A DNA stretch of 64,000 nt from Topomyia yanbarensis (GCF_030247195.1 NC_080672.1:369946271-370010270), one strand, 5' to 3'. Counted from the stretch's first letter, positions 43,562 through 56,536 are shown. Numbers and translations: made by a program. Notes: generated by a model not told the origin, from the sequence alone.

Positions 43562-43796
43562 TGTAGCGGATTATATCAGACTGACAGACACGGAGAACAC
43601 GGAGGACGACTGTAATGTAACAGGCATAGATGGACTAACGGATACGGAATAACGAATGACTACACTAACTAAACTTTATTCACGTTGTAAAGTACTAACG
43701 TACTCCCGCGCTTGACCTGAAGCGAGCTCCCTATTTATAGTTTAAGTACATTTTTAGTGGAACACAATTAGACAGTGTCCTCGCCGGGTGAACACA
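43562..43796 (-). mobile_element. Possible solo LTR
   Basis: On the minus strand it reads TGTGTTCACCCGGCGAGG..., a TATA box CTATAAATAGGGAGC, a polyadenylation signal AATAAAG about 70 nt downstream, and an end CGCTACA, so it has TG...CA borders and the promoter-then-poly(A) order of an LTR. No internal region or second LTR is present, and I do not see a clear 4-6 bp target duplication. It resembles short Pao/BEL or Gypsy LTRs in size only. Family unknown. Confidence 0.4.
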
Positions 43797-45510
43797 TTGA
43801 GTGTTGGAGATTTTCGTTCGATGACGAGCAGTGTTCGAGGGAAGCCCAGATTGCATTTCGCATATGTTCTAAAGAATTCAAGTTTCTCCGTATCGCCAGC
43901 CCATAAAAATTTGTTAGGTGGTAGATTGTTTTGTCCCTCAAATTTCGCTTTTCTTTTTCACAGATATCTTTGTTTTCTTTCTACTGTTTTCGTAATCTCG
44001 TTCCCATATGCTTCTCAACATGTCCGACGCATTCTGTCTTCCGTACGATAATCTCGTCTCAAAAAAAGTATGAAACCATTCACAGACGCTCACATATACA
44101 TAAACCGTAAATAATGGATCGGTGAATTCTTTAAACAATGATTTTTCCATAGACAAGCGCCATCGTGGTGCCGCCGCGCTTAGTATCTCAGAAACGGCCG
44201 AAGATGGGTACCTTTCGGTTCCCAGAAACATGCCAAGGAATATGGTTTTCACCAAATCCTTTCTGTGGTGTATTCTCAGATACATATAGATTCAAATCGA
44301 TTTTTTGAAACCATGAGACTAGAAGACTCCCTTAAGTACATAACTTTTCCAGCAACTTGTTTGCATGATTATCAAATGGATCTAGATATATTTTTCTGAT
44401 GCAGTTTAATAAAGATTTAATATGGACCAAACGGTGGCGATGTTGAGCATATTTTTTGTACGGGCATACTAGCAATGTTTTAATTTTCACGTATTTTCTA
44501 CCAGAGTAGATTGAGCATTTTCAAATCGAGTTTTTTGCGGTTAATCGTGAATCGCACGTTCGTCCATGCTCGGGCTAGATAATTATGAACTATACAGCTT
44601 TACTAAACAATAAGGTATTGTTTTTCTACACCAGCAACAACAACAAAACGTTACATTGATTCTAGAAGTTTTGCGCGAAAATACGCCAGGTGTTATCGCA
44701 TCCAGACAGTCTGGCTGATAAAAACAACGTTGATGATTCAATACCTGAATTACGCACAATATTTATCTTTTTTCGCCGGTAATTACCGTGTCAGACACAC
44801 AATTTGAAACAATATCGCATGTTTTCAGAACAAATTCCCTCTAATACAAAACATCCGCCACAAAAACTCAATTAGTCATTATTACCGAAATGAATAACCA
44901 TCATACGGACCACACAGACACGCACGGCCCAATGTACAAGTTAATTTCGGACTCGAAACAACCCCCTAATCGAGGGCCTTTGAAGCACTGCACTTTCGAG
45001 GAACGCCCCGTTTAGCAATGCATCCTCTGCCGACAGCTGGAATTGACCACAATGTTAAAGGGGACCTACGAGTGGGAAGTATCGATTTGCTGTTGTTATT
45101 CCTCATCCTTTCAATCAGTTTGCCAGCTATCATTCCGAACAAAAAATCGAGCAGCAAAAACAGATCCTTTTTCTTTCCGTCTGTTTAGCTTGAACTCTGA
45201 GGTCTGTTATGACTACTCATCATCATCTTGGTCATCCATGAGTTTTCTTGTTCATTCACGACCGTCTCGATACGGGGCTCCCCCGGTGGTCTGTTGGTCG
45301 TATGTACCTCATAGAGGCAACCGAAATGTTATTAGACAGATCAGCTACCATTGATCGGTATCAAGTTTATGGGGTTTGGAAGTGAAGTGATTCAGCTATA
45401 CAAAGTGTATCCCGTCTGGCAAGCAAAACGATTTTGGCCAACAAATGTAAAAAATTAGTTCGACAATCCAGAACGAAAATGGAATACCGGATATACAGCC
45501 TTAAGCCAAA
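43797..45510. other. No gene seen
   Basis: Mixed sequence with ORFs up to 115 codons that look like chance frames. No transposon termini recognised. Confidence 0.4.
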
Positions 45511-45710
45511 TTCACACCATTCCGATCAGATTCAGTGTCGGTTCAGTAACGTGCAACAATTTTTCATACACTTCAAATACGAGTATTCCCACTTCTACGG
45601 CACGGTACTCTATTGGACGAGTGTAAATGTTCGCATCTGAAGTGTATGAAAGAATATTCGTGTCCGTGCACGGTACTGAACCGGCACTAAAACGGATCGG
45701 ATAGATGTAA
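45511..45710. mobile_element. Palindromic MITE (TCCGATC termini)
   Basis: TTCACACCATTCCGATC at the left pairs with GATCGGATAGATGTAAA at the right (14 of 17), then GGTTCAGTAACGTGC with GCACGGTACTGAACC, and CATACACTTCAAATACGA with the complement of CATCTGAAGTGTATG. Only about 40 nt in the middle are unpaired. Non-coding. Confidence 0.65.
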
Positions 45711-45713
45711 ATA

Positions 45714-45851
45714 GTGCTTTATTCTGCATTACGACGGATTGATTTTCCGAACGATTTTTCGTGGTAAGATCGAATCAAACTTCCATTTGGTTTTGCTGTC
45801 ATTATTAAGAATACAAATCAAAAAAGCGATTCGTCGTAATTCAGAATAAAG
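45714..45851. mobile_element. Short TA-flanked MITE (CTTTATTCTG termini)
   Basis: GCTTTATTCTGCATTACGAC at the left pairs with GTCGTAATTCAGAATAAAGC at the right; TA lies at 45712-45713 and 45852-45853. It directly adjoins the MITE before it. Confidence 0.65.
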
Positions 45852-46713
45852 CTAATATTTTATGCATGTCTTCACATTTAATACAATAATGTCTTCATTT
45901 GTCTTCAAGGACCAGGGCGCGGAATCGATTGTTGGTTTTGCGTAAGAGTTCTGATAGAAACCAGCCAGATTTACGAGTAAATTTGTAAAAAAAATGTATT
46001 CATAACTGAAGATGGGCGAATGAACCACGAATCGATCAAAAGAATCGACTCTTTAAAAAGATTGAATGAACCGCAATTATTTTTTAACGAACTGCAATTC
46101 ACTGAAAAAGTGACTAATTATTGTGAGCCCAATGAGATCCAACAAGAACCGAAAGGGTCGATTTGACAGTTTGCATTATTATGAATCTTTCGAGCAAATG
46201 AAATAAAATCACTGAGAACTGAAATACAAGTCAAGTTTCCAAAGTGTGTACGAAATAAAACTGCCGTTTTGAAATGTTACCAGTGTCGTAATTCTCCAAA
46301 TTTGTCTCCATTTTTTCTTCGCTGAAATTACCCCACTTTATCGCCCAAACTTCATTGCAACGCACAATGGGAAAAAAACGAAGAAAAAATACATTTAAAT
46401 CAGTAGCTTTGAAACACCTCATCGGAACATCATCACTTGTACCATTTTAGGAAGAACAAAATCTGAGAATTCAAATGGCTTTATTCTTACATTGGGCAAA
46501 ATAAGGAAAGTTTGGGTTTTGGGGTATTTAAACCCCAAAATCACCTATTTTTTAATTAAAAACCTTATATCCACGCTGGAAATCGTACTTGAATTGTACT
46601 GATTATTATGTAAAAAAACCTCAGGAAGCTAATGAAAGTGTTTCCATCTTGGGAAGAATATGGGAAGTTGGGGATTTGGGACCTTTTGATTCAGAAATCT
46701 TATTGTATTAATA

Positions 46714-48393
46714 AATACCTGAATCGCTATTTTTTACTAACGAAGTCGTATGTAAAATATCACCTTAATTGAAAAAAAAATCTCAGAAATTAACTGAGGT
46801 GGTTTGAGTTTAAATATAAAACAGGAAATTAGGGTTTTGTGACACTTGAACCCCAAAATCACCTATTTTTTTATAAAACAGTTTACATCTCTGATTCACG
46901 CTGGAAATCATACATGAATTGTACCGATTATTACGTAAACAATCCTCAGAAAGTTAATAAAAGTATTTTCATCTTGGGGAGAATACGGGAAGTTGCGGTT
47001 TTGGGACATTTTGTCGTTCGTATTACAGTATTTCAACTATTCTTAGTATTATCTCGACTATTCTTCAATAAATGTATATGCAATGCAATATTTTTAATGT
47101 TGAAACACGCAGAAACTGATCTAAAAATAGTTTTATTATTGGTGAAATACAGGAAGTTTGGGATTTGGGACCTTTTGATTCAGAAATCTTATTGCATTAA
47201 TAAATAGCTGAATTGCTATAATTTACTTATGAAGTCGTATGTAAAATATCATCTATAATGAAAAAATCAGTAAATTAACTGAGGTAGTTTGATTTTGAAT
47301 TTAAAACGAAGTTAGGGTTTCGTGACACTTGAGCTCCAAAATCACCAATTTTTTTTTATAAAACAGTTTATTTCTCTGATTCACGCTGGAAAACATACAT
47401 GACTTTTACTGACCATTAAGTAAAAAAACCTGAATTGTAACTATTATTACGTAAAACAATTAGGAAGCGAATGGAAGTATTTTCATCTTGGGCACAATAC
47501 GTGAAGTGGAGATTTTGGGACAATTTGCTGTTGATAGTATAGTTTTCTTGCTATCATCTGGACTATTTAATGTGGGAACACTTAAGAACTGAACTAAAAA
47601 TAGGTTAACAAATTCACAAATCTCATTGGTTTGCGCAATACTTCAATCTCTACCATCTGTTAACAAAATTATATTTAAAATATTGCCCACAATGGAAAGA
47701 AATCTCAGTTGGACCAGGCGGGAGAATCGGTTGGTCGGTTTCCTCTACTCGCAATTGAATTATGTACATGTATTAATACATGTTATGGGATAGTTTAATT
47801 TTAAAAACTATACGAGAAGCTAGGTTTTCGAGATATTTTGCCTCGACAGTCACTTAATTTTTAAAACATAAATAAAACTTATTCACGCTCTTTATCTACA
47901 TATGTAATGTTGTTTTATTTCTTACTTTGAAAAGCTCAGGAATGAAAAATTTTTTTTCTCGGAAAAATACGGGATGTCGGGGTTTAGAAAGATTTTGTCA
48001 TCGATATCACAGAAATTTGTTTATAAATTTGTTCGTGTAAATATATCTGCTATTTTCCAAAGAATATAAATACAATGTAATATACTTTCCTTGGTTTATA
48101 ATGTCCCAAAACCCCTGCTTCCCGTATTCTGCCCAAGATGAAAATACTTTTATTAGCTTCCTGAGGTTTGTTTACGTAATAATCGGTACAATTCATGCAT
48201 GATTTCCAGCGTGAATCAGAGATGTAAACTGTTTTATAAAACATAGGTGATTTTGGGGTTCAAGTGTCACAAAACCCTAATTTCCTGTTTTATATTTAAA
48301 CTCAAATCACCTCAGTTAATTTCTGAGATTTTTTTCAATTAAGGTGATATTTTACATACGACTTCGTTAGTAAATAATAGCGATTCAGGTATT
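46714..48393. repeat. Tandem and inverted copies of a several-hundred-bp module
   Basis: Left arm 46714-47010 and right arm 48100-48393 are inverted copies, about 295 bp each and closely similar. The left arm is also repeated directly: TTTGGGACCTTTTGATTCAG at 46675 and 47167, AACCCCAAAATCACC-type words at 46528, 46849 and 47330, TGATTCACGCTGG at 46893 and 47377. Further, more diverged units follow to about 48050. Related sequence occurs at 49680-49990 in the next element. Confidence 0.75.
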
Positions 48394-49293
48394 CGAATTC
48401 GAAGCGCCAAGTCAAGGTAGCATTGGTAAATTGTCTGTCAATACACTACCTATGCTTTCAAGCTGTCAAAGTATTGGTGTAATCCAGTAAGCAGGGTTGA
48501 ACTTAAATAGGAGCTTAATACACGCTAAATGAAAATAATCTTAATTGAAACCAAATTTCTTTTCATTGGAAACATTTATTTCTTATTCTTCTAATAGGTA
48601 CTACAACTAGCAAATAGCAACTTGCCACTAGCTGGTGCTACGATCGGCCACCAATTACTATACGGGTGTTGCGTGCAAGCTTGGATACAATGGTGATTCA
48701 CGCATGCGAACTTGTATGCCGTGGGGGTCTTCAACGTAGTTTCATGCAAATGTTTATACAGGTTTTTCGGGAAATCCTGTTCTAGCATATATGTCTGTTC
48801 TCTGTGATAAAACGAATGACAAATATTGAACATTGGTTGTCTACACGGAATAAAACATCACAAAACAGTATTTGAAAAGATTTCGATAACATCGCATCTA
48901 AATGGGAAGTCTCGCCAAATCCAACGGTTGCAGTTACATTTGAGATTTTCAAATAGTAGCAGAACCTCTTCTCACACTCATGTGTGAACCAACTATTTGA
49001 TGGAAGGAAAGAAAATTAGTTTACCGTACTCCTTTCGAAATTATGCCAAAACGCTTATACCCTTCAACGTTAACATTTCATTATTGAAAATGAAACTATG
49101 ATACAAAATTACTTCAAATATGTGTAACCCGAAAGCGTTTCTAAATGGCCCGAATTTTTTCTCGTTTTATCTAAGATAATCATTTTTCAAAGTACTAAAA
49201 CGAGTCACTGAATCGATCAAAAGAGTCGATTCATTTCAGCGAGTGAATCGGATACGGTTCACTCTCCAAACTGAATAGGTTTGCCCATCTCTA
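48394..49293. other. Right part of the hAT-like element, no gene recognised
   Basis: Holds an 80-codon minus-strand ORF (48833-48591) of unknown nature and the right subterminal region with GAATCGATCAAAAGAGTCGA. Confidence 0.4.
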
Positions 49294-49500
49294 TTCACAA
49301 CATTTCAAGGGTCTTCAAAATGAAGACATGGCACCTGGCATCCCTGTTCAATGGTCTTTATACCCATCGGAAGTGGAGACTTCTTATTGTTTTACATTTC
49401 ATACCGGATCTCGGTAGAAAGTGTTAATATTAGAAGTATAAATTGTTACTGACGAGGTATTCATTATAATGACAACGTAGCAGGCCTAATAATTGGACCA

Positions 49501-50830
49501 TAGGGCATCGCAAAACATTTTTTTTGAATTCTCAAAGGCCTCTCCTCTCATATTGTGACAAATGTCAAAGTAAGCTCAGATGCCAAATTTCACATAATTT
49601 GGTCAATTTATACCTTCTTTTAAAGGAAATAACCTTAGTATTGGAATGGAGATATTCCTGTTTCTATAAAAATACGGGAACGATGGGTACTGGATAATTT
49701 TGACCCCAAAATCCCCTTTTTTAATTTTTCTGCTCCGTGGTGCAAAACATACATATTTTGCAGTTTTTCTAATGTGAAAAAATTTCAGAAATCAAACGAA
49801 ACCTTTTTGACCTTAGTCCAAATACGAGAAGTTGGGGTTATAGGGCTTTACGTCATTCATATTAAATTTTATCATTTTCTCGCACATATATCTCTATTAT
49901 TCTTCATTCAATTTTAATAAATTGTACCTTGTTGAACGTGGAAAATCTTTAGAAACAAAATAAAAATAGATTCGTTACCGGTAAAATTCAGAATCATCAA
50001 ATTATCTGACATATATTCTCGCTTTCACATTTTTATCATAAAATCGCACATATTAACTCCATTTAACAACAAAATTCTTATTTAATTTTCTACTTATAAT
50101 GAAAAATGCGCTTAGGAATCACATGAGAAAAGTTTCATACCTGGAAAAATAGGTGAAGTTGAGGTATTAGGACATTTAATGAAAAAAATGTGGTTTGTAG
50201 TGTTAATGTAAAAAAATTTGATGTCTTTGAATTTTAACGCAAACGGATCTATTTTTGTTGTATCCCCAAGAATTTTCCACGTTCAACGAGGTACAAGTTA
50301 TTAAAATTGAATGAAGAATAATAGAGATATATGGACGAGAAAATGATAAAATTTAATGTAAATGACCTATAACCCCAATTTCTCGTATTCGGACAAAGGT
50401 CCAAAAGGTTCCGTTCGATTCCTCAATATTTTTGTTGCATTAGAAAAACTGCAAAATATGTATGGTTTGCACCATGGAGCAAAAAATTTTAAAGAAATAG
50501 GTGGATTTTGGGGCCAAAATTCCTAGTACTCCGCTTTCCCGCATTTTTCTAGGAACAAGAATATCTTCATTCCAATACTAATGTTATTTCCTTTAAAAAG
50601 AGGTATAAGTTGTAATTTTCTGATTGCCACTTCAAAAGTTATAGCATTTAATATAGTTTTCCTCCGCATTTTCCCATAGTACTAATTTCAAAAATTTCAA
50701 GCGAAGTGGGCGGGAGCCTAGATTTGTCTAAATGATATGAAATTTGGCATATGAGCTTACTTTGACATTTGTCACAATATGAGAGGGGGGGGGGCCTTCG
50801 AGAATTAAAATTTTTTTTTGCAATGCCCTA
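49501..50830. mobile_element. hAT-like foldback element (TAGGGCATTGCAAAA termini)
   Basis: Left end TAGGGCATCGCAAAACATTT and right end TTTTTGCAATGCCCTA are inverted; 8-bp duplications TTGGACCA (49493-49500) and TTGAACCA (50831-50838) flank it. Nearly the whole element folds: the left half to about 49985 pairs with 50237-50830, apart from a segment of about 100 bp near 50610-50710 missing from the left arm. Words such as GACAAATGTCAAAGTAAGC, CCACGTTCAAC, TTATCATTTTCTCG show this. Non-coding. Fragments of the family are at 6569 and 61625. Confidence 0.8.
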
Positions 50831-50838
50831 TTGAACCA

Positions 50839-51945
50839 TCCCCGATTCAATGGAAACATTGCAATTGTGTTCGGTCCTCATGTTTCCCCTGGTCATTGGA
50901 CCATTTTGAATCAAGGGTGTTTTTAAATGGCTGATGAATTGTTGCATTTGTAGCATTCTAAAAAATATTTCTTGAGATCCTTCATTTGTGCAGCAACATT
51001 ATTCGAAAATGTGTTGCATTTTTTGCAGAAAAAATAGTGACATATTTCTAACCAAGTTCGAAAATTCTTGTTAAAAGGTAAATGGCCCATTTTAACCTCT
51101 ACAGTAAAAATAATGATTTTTGAAAGTCACATTCGAAAAAAATGTAACCATAAAAGAACTATTAAGGATGTTTTTGAACCGTCGCGCAGCGCAAGTATTT
51201 GTCCATTTTTTTTATTATTTTTCTTACTAAACGCGTGAAAGGTACTGCAACAATCAAATCTTCGAAATATCAGATATTCGAGGAAAAATTCTTTTCGAGA
51301 ATATGGTAATGAATTTAATTCTTTGATAGTAGAAAATAACGATTAAAACCTGAAATTCGTTGATCTCAAGAAATATTCTTAACTTGGCATGAGGTACTGG
51401 GAATTTATCACTTGATCAGCGAAAAAACGGAAGGTTTACCTTATCATTATGAATATAGACACATTTTTAACAATTGGTGTCATGTTGGGTATGACTAAGC
51501 TGACCTGTCGTACGGATTTGCCCGGAATTTGAACGGAATTTCCGAAATTAATAGAAGTAGAAGTGCTCCCGGGACAATACAAATTCTTCCAATATGAAAA
51601 CAGACCAATAACATTGCGAACTTGCTTACCAGGATCCAAAAATACAATTTTGATGGTAAAGGGAACCCAGTTAGCGAGAAAGTTAAAAAACGATTCTTAT
51701 GATTTTTTCTAGGCCTTGGAAATAAATAAATTTAAAGAATTTAAACATTCAAACCATTCACACAAGATGGGTTATATTTTTTGAATCCAGTGACTGGCTG
51801 ACGCTCAATCTCCCCCGACTGATCTTGAAAAGAAGATGGTTTTCAATGAAAGCGGGAAACTATCTTTAACTTTTTAGCGGCGTTACACAATTCAGCACAA
51901 TTCACTGCACAGTGGCCTTATGCAACATTACGGCTTCAAGGCGAG
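50839..51945. other. No gene seen; possible leader of the decayed I-like copy at its right end
   Basis: AT-rich. The part from about 51760 may be the leader of the retrotransposon remnant that follows, but it does not match the leader of the intact element. Confidence 0.4.
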
Positions 51946-52850
51946 ATGGAGGTAGAAATAAAATCGCCCTCCCCACTGAAATTTTACCCACCCTCCGCAA
52001 GCGGGCCATTTGTGATCTTCTTCCGGACCAAAGACGAGCAATGTTTGAATCTATTGCAGATTTCTCAATAGATGTGACAGAAATATCGAAAATTTACCCT
52101 GATAAGTTTCGGGTGGTGGTAAATAGTTTGAAGCAGGCAAATTATATCGCTGGCTACGAGTCTTTTACGAAGGGAGTATATGTACCATCAAATCGGGTTG
52201 AATGTGACGGAGTCATCTCCGATTCGAGTATGAATTGCGCGGACCTGCTGACATAAGGGACTAGCTGTTTCAAAGACCCCATGCTCCAGCCAGTGATGAG
52301 ACTGGAGTGCAAACGTTTGCATTCATCATCAGTTGCAGCTGACGGGAAGAAGGCATACGTCAAGTCAGACTCTTATCGGGTGACCCTCGTCGATTCTGTT
52401 CTACCCTTCTACCTACTCTTTGACAAGGTTCGTCTATCTGTTCGTCTTTTTGCGCCAAGGGTAATGAAATACACAAATTTCAAACATTTGGGGCACATCG
52501 CCCCCATTGTAGCAATAAGGTTCGTTGTGGGAAATGCAGTAGAAATCATGTGGATGGTTCCTGTGAAAAGTGTCTTTACTGTGAGGGCAACCCACATGAT
52601 CTTTCGTCATGTACCGTGAACAAACAGCGCAAGGGAGGCGTTCTAAGCGATATTTTGAAGACATGCAAAAAATAGCTACGCTAGTGGACCTTTCGAATAC
52701 CTATCCTAACTTGTCTACTGACGAAGGCGACTGTGATGAAGCCCAGGAGGGAACATCTTCTGCTGTACCTAGAAGCAAAAGAAAAAGGAGGAACATTTCC
52801 TCTCATACGCTACGTTGCGAAGGCCAAAAGATGTATCTCTAAAAATAACT
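51946..52850 (+). pseudogene. ORF1 pseudogene of the decayed I-like copy
   Basis: Starts MEVEIKSPSPLKFYPPSASG at 51946, matching the intact ORF1 after its first Met-rich residues. GPFVIFFRTKDEQCLNLLQI is followed by a stop/frameshift near 52068, then DVTEISKIYPDKFRVVVNSL in another frame, a stop at 52254, and LECKRLHSSSVAADGKKAYV. The zinc knuckles are damaged: KYTNFKHLGHIAP lost its cysteines and CGKCSRNHVDGSC-type sequence is out of frame. Ends near SKRKRRNISS, a relative of the intact C-terminal basic stretch. Confidence 0.8.
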
Positions 52851-53149
52851 ACTAGAGAGAGTACTGGTGCAAAACCGTGTAGCCGTCGCTGACCGATCTT
52901 CTGGAAGCGCGTAGTTTTAACGCCACTCCTTTCGGAGACTACCGCCAAGTTTGAGATGCCCGGATGAGACTGCAAGAATGCTAGTCAAGAAAAGAATCCT
53001 TTCTTTGAAAGAATCCAGATCGGTTCAGCTAGGCACACAAGCTAAACCCCAGAACAGGTCCAAATACCCTAGACGGCTGAACTCCCCAAGAACCAAAGCT
53101 CACCTTCTAGATCCCACAGTCGAAACTCCCCATAGCCACTTGTTCTCAC

Positions 53150-55240
53150 TCCACGAGCCTTGTGACAACTTCAATATGACTATTTTGAGCATATGGGTAA
53201 AATGACACGGATTCCGGCTCCCCCTGCGCGCCCGAGCTTCCTAGACTTGTCCCTCGACTCGACATCGCTACGGTTAGATTGCATGTGGAAGGTAATCTCA
53301 GATCCCTACAATAGCGACCATCTGTCAATCATAATTACTATTGCTAGCGGTCAGGGCTACCGAGTACAATCAAAGTATCGTATGGCCTCACTAGAAATAT
53401 TAATTAGAATAGCTACGCGTCCGCGATATCCGGCAAAATCGGGTCCACACAACAGCTTCCTCCGGAGGAAGAAAACAAATTCCTGGCTGGATTGATTCTC
53501 GACACCGCGATTCAAACTCAGACCAAACGCATACCAGATGCGGTCTCCCAACCCGGTGGGGACAAAGTGTACTTAGACGTGTACGCGGAGAAGTTCGTCG
53601 CGTATAAGACCTTCCAGGACGCTAATTATCGACAGCACGTGACGTTAGAATCGCGAATGAAGGGTTTGATGAAAGCCATGAACCGTAGTTACTGACGCCG
53701 GTTCGTTTATGAACTAACGAGAAAAACATCGATCTGTACTCTTTGGGACATGGCCCGGCTTATGCGAAACCGAAACGATACTAACAAGAGCGTGGAATAT
53801 CCAAACCATTGGATATTCGATCTCACAAAAAAGGTCCGAAATGATGGTGAAGTTCTCACTTACCCTCTTATGATGTAACAATAAGGCCCCAGGGCCAAAC
53901 CGAATCGAATTCAATTTGCTGAAGAATCTGCCCGACTCTGACGCTTGTTGAATTCATTTAAGTTTCTTGAGGGTAACATTGTCTCTCAAGATTGGAGGCA
54001 AGTGAAGGTCATCACTATGCAAAAACGAGGAAAACCAGCCTCCGGCCACTGCTCGTATCGACCGATCGCAATGTTGTTCTGTATCCGGAGGTTGTTCGAG
54101 AAAATGATCTTGTTTCACCTCGACAATTGGGTTGAAGCAAATGGCTTACTATCAGATGAAAAATTTAGCTTCCGCAAAGGGACGAACGATTGCCTTGCGT
54201 TGCTTTCTACAGAAATTCAGATGGCCTATGCTAGCAAAGAGCAGATAGCATCAGTTTACTCGGATATTAAGGGGACTTTTGATTCAGTTTCTATTAACAT
54301 TCTTTCTGAGAAGCTGCAGCAACATGGTCTTTCAACTTTTAAACTTTTTTTTGCTAAACTTTTTGTCTGAAAAACACATGCATTTTTCGCATGGTGATCT
54401 ATCGACATTACGAATTCGCTACCTGTGCCTTCTGCAGGGCTTATGTCTAAGCCCTACAGCGTTTACGTGAATGACGTTGGCGAATGTCTTGTCAGTTCCT
54501 GCGCGCCAAGGCAGCTTACAGATGATGTTGTGGTCTCTATTATAGGTACCAAAGCTGTCGATCTGCAAGGGCCATTGCAAGATGCCTAGAACAATTTGTC
54601 TGCTTGGGCCAGCTGGGTATCGAATTCTTCACGGAGAAAGCTGAGCTAGTCGTATTTTGAAGGAAGCGTGAACCGGCGCAAATACAGCTTCAAATAATGG
54701 GTCAAACTATTACTCAGGTTTTAACTTTCAAATATCTTGGGGTATGGTTCGACTCTTAAGGTATCTGGGGATGTCACATTAAGTATCTGAAACAGAAGTG
54801 CCAACAAAAGATCAACATTCTCCGTACAGTAACTGGAACATTTCAAGATACCCACCAAGAAGACCTGATCATGCTGTACCAAAGAAAAATATTGTCGGTG
54901 ATGGAGTACGGGAGTTTTTGTTTCTGCTCCGTTGCGAACATACATTTCATCAAACTGGGTCGAGATTTCACTACTCCTGTCCAATCATTATACTTTACAC
55001 GCTCGTTTTCGATGTATTGGGCTCGCGAAAAGCGGTATCTGTGATTGCGGCGACGGGTATCACGATATCGAACATATTGTCTGGGCATGCGACGAGTATT
55101 GTTCTATCATAATTCAACTATTGGATTCCGTTATGGCCCGAAGAAGATTTCCCAATATCCCGGTTCGAGATATACTGGCAAGCCGCGATCTTCTACATAT
55201 GTTCCTCGTTTATACCATCCTAAAAACCAACAGTATGCCG
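53150..55240 (+). pseudogene. ORF2 pseudogene of the decayed I-like copy
   Basis: Enters the endonuclease late (CDNFNMTIL, then KMTRIPAPPARPSFLDLSLD and NSDHLSII), followed by broken linker. Reverse transcriptase: QDWRQVKVITMQKRGKPASG, YRPIAMLFCIRRLFEKMILF, DIKGTFDSVSINILSEKLQ (53945-54370), catalytic box LTDD at about 54518. At 54955 the sequence jumps from HFIKLG to the CDCGDGYHDIEHIVWAC cluster, skipping about 300 codons including all of RNase H. Many stops. Inactive. Confidence 0.82.
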
Positions 55241-55595
55241 ATTTATCTGCAACTTTTCTATTTCGTACACCGTCGATGGTTTGATGCGGCTTCAACATCT
55301 CTGTCGATCGAATTGATAAACACAGGACCTACTGCACCAACATCACACGCGCAATTCGTTGAGATGCCGATCCGCAACTGCGTCGTACTACGAATTTGTC
55401 CAGAGGAACCCGTGCTGGTTCGAGAAGTACACCTCGGCGTTTTAGTTCATGATGTTTCCTGCTGAAGGCCACCCGAGTCTGTAATGGTTGATCTCCCGCT
55501 TGCCCTTAAATTGAAAGTTTCACCCTTACTTTTAGAATGCTGTGAAATTTTCCGTGATTTAAAAAAAATATCAATGTGAAATCCTCTATCTTTAA

Positions 55596-56536
55596 CCCTA
55601 CAATGTTGTACTGGGGTACAAATGTACCCCAGGCCTTCTTTGGAGCCGTGTGAAGACGAAAATTCGGCGTTTACTGACCTGAGACCCTAACCATTAATCA
55701 ATTTAGAGTTCCTAGTAAAATTAGGAAAAGGTGGTTTGCTAATAGCCTTCGTGGAAGCAGGTGTCAAAGTTGGCGTGGTGTACATTTGTACCCCAGTGTA
55801 CGGTTCCCGTTAGTGTTTCGTCAGGTTTCGTGCTGTCAGTGGAAATGTGTTTAGTGACAATACCAGTTTAAATACTGGTTGTTTTACTACGTAAGTAACA
55901 ATTAGTATTATTAAACCGCTTTTAATCATTTATTCTATTAATTTACCGTAATTTTGAAGTAGAAAAAAATCTTTCTTATTTTTGCTGAATATTTATTGAT
56001 TTATTGAATATTTTCGATAGTTTTTAAAAATAATAACTCGCAAGTATAATTTGCGCACAGTAACTACTATAACAGTAATGTTGCGTGTTATCAATGCATT
56101 ACTGGTCAGGAATATTTTTTCATTTCAATTTCCACCCCATTTCGTGGTATTTTCCAAAACCTGATTTTTAAACTTTTACTTTCACTCTTCCAAATAATTT
56201 CACTTTTTGAAAAATATTGGGACTCCATTTTATGTCGCTCTAGACCATTCTTTCAACTTTTAGAGGCATTTGATTTTTTTCAAATCGGTTGAAAATTCGC
56301 AAAGTTATAGTAATTTCTGTGAAAAAGTCAAAACCGCGATTTTTTCAATTTTTTTTGTTCAAACCAATTTATGTATCATTGATTCAATAAATTCCGTACT
56401 TTCACTCACATAGCTGTTTTCGCAATTAATGAAAAGAAAATGATGAATTTTAAATTTCTTTTGTTTGAATTTTTACCTGCGAAAATTGCGATCAAACGCG
56501 TGGGGTACATTTATACCCCAGTGCAACGTTCTGTGG
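55596..56536. mobile_element. TTAA-flanked piggyBac-like MITE
   Basis: TTAA at 55592-55595 and 56537-56540. The left end CCCTACAATGTTGTACTGGG and the complement of the right end (CCACAGAACGTTGCACTGGG) pair over about 35 bp, including the self-palindrome GGGGTACAAATGTACCCC. A further copy of GTACATTTGTACCCCAGTG lies inside at 55780. TTAA duplication with CC-start termini fits piggyBac. It splits the 3' UTR of the I-like remnant cleanly. 941 bp, non-coding. Confidence 0.82.

Larger units (their letters stand above)
46007..49293. mobile_element. hAT-like element with repeated internal module
   Basis: The ends TGAAGATGGGCGAA and TTTGCCCATCTCTA are inverted (AGATGGGC shared) and flanked by the 8-bp duplication TTCATAAC (45999-46006) / TTCACAAC (49294-49301), one mismatch. 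Subterminal GAATCGATCAAAAGAATCGA and its partner near 49210 also pair. The interior is filled by a module repeated in tandem and once inverted (46500-48393). No transposase found. The ORF of 80 codons at 48591-48833 (minus) is not recognised. Confidence 0.7.

Noticed and set aside
46839..47207. 122-codon ORF and its antisense relative at 48050-48244 (shared ISDSRWKSYMNCTDYYVN-like words)
   Set aside because: The two ORFs match because they lie in inverted copies of a non-coding module; frames do not continue and no motif is present.
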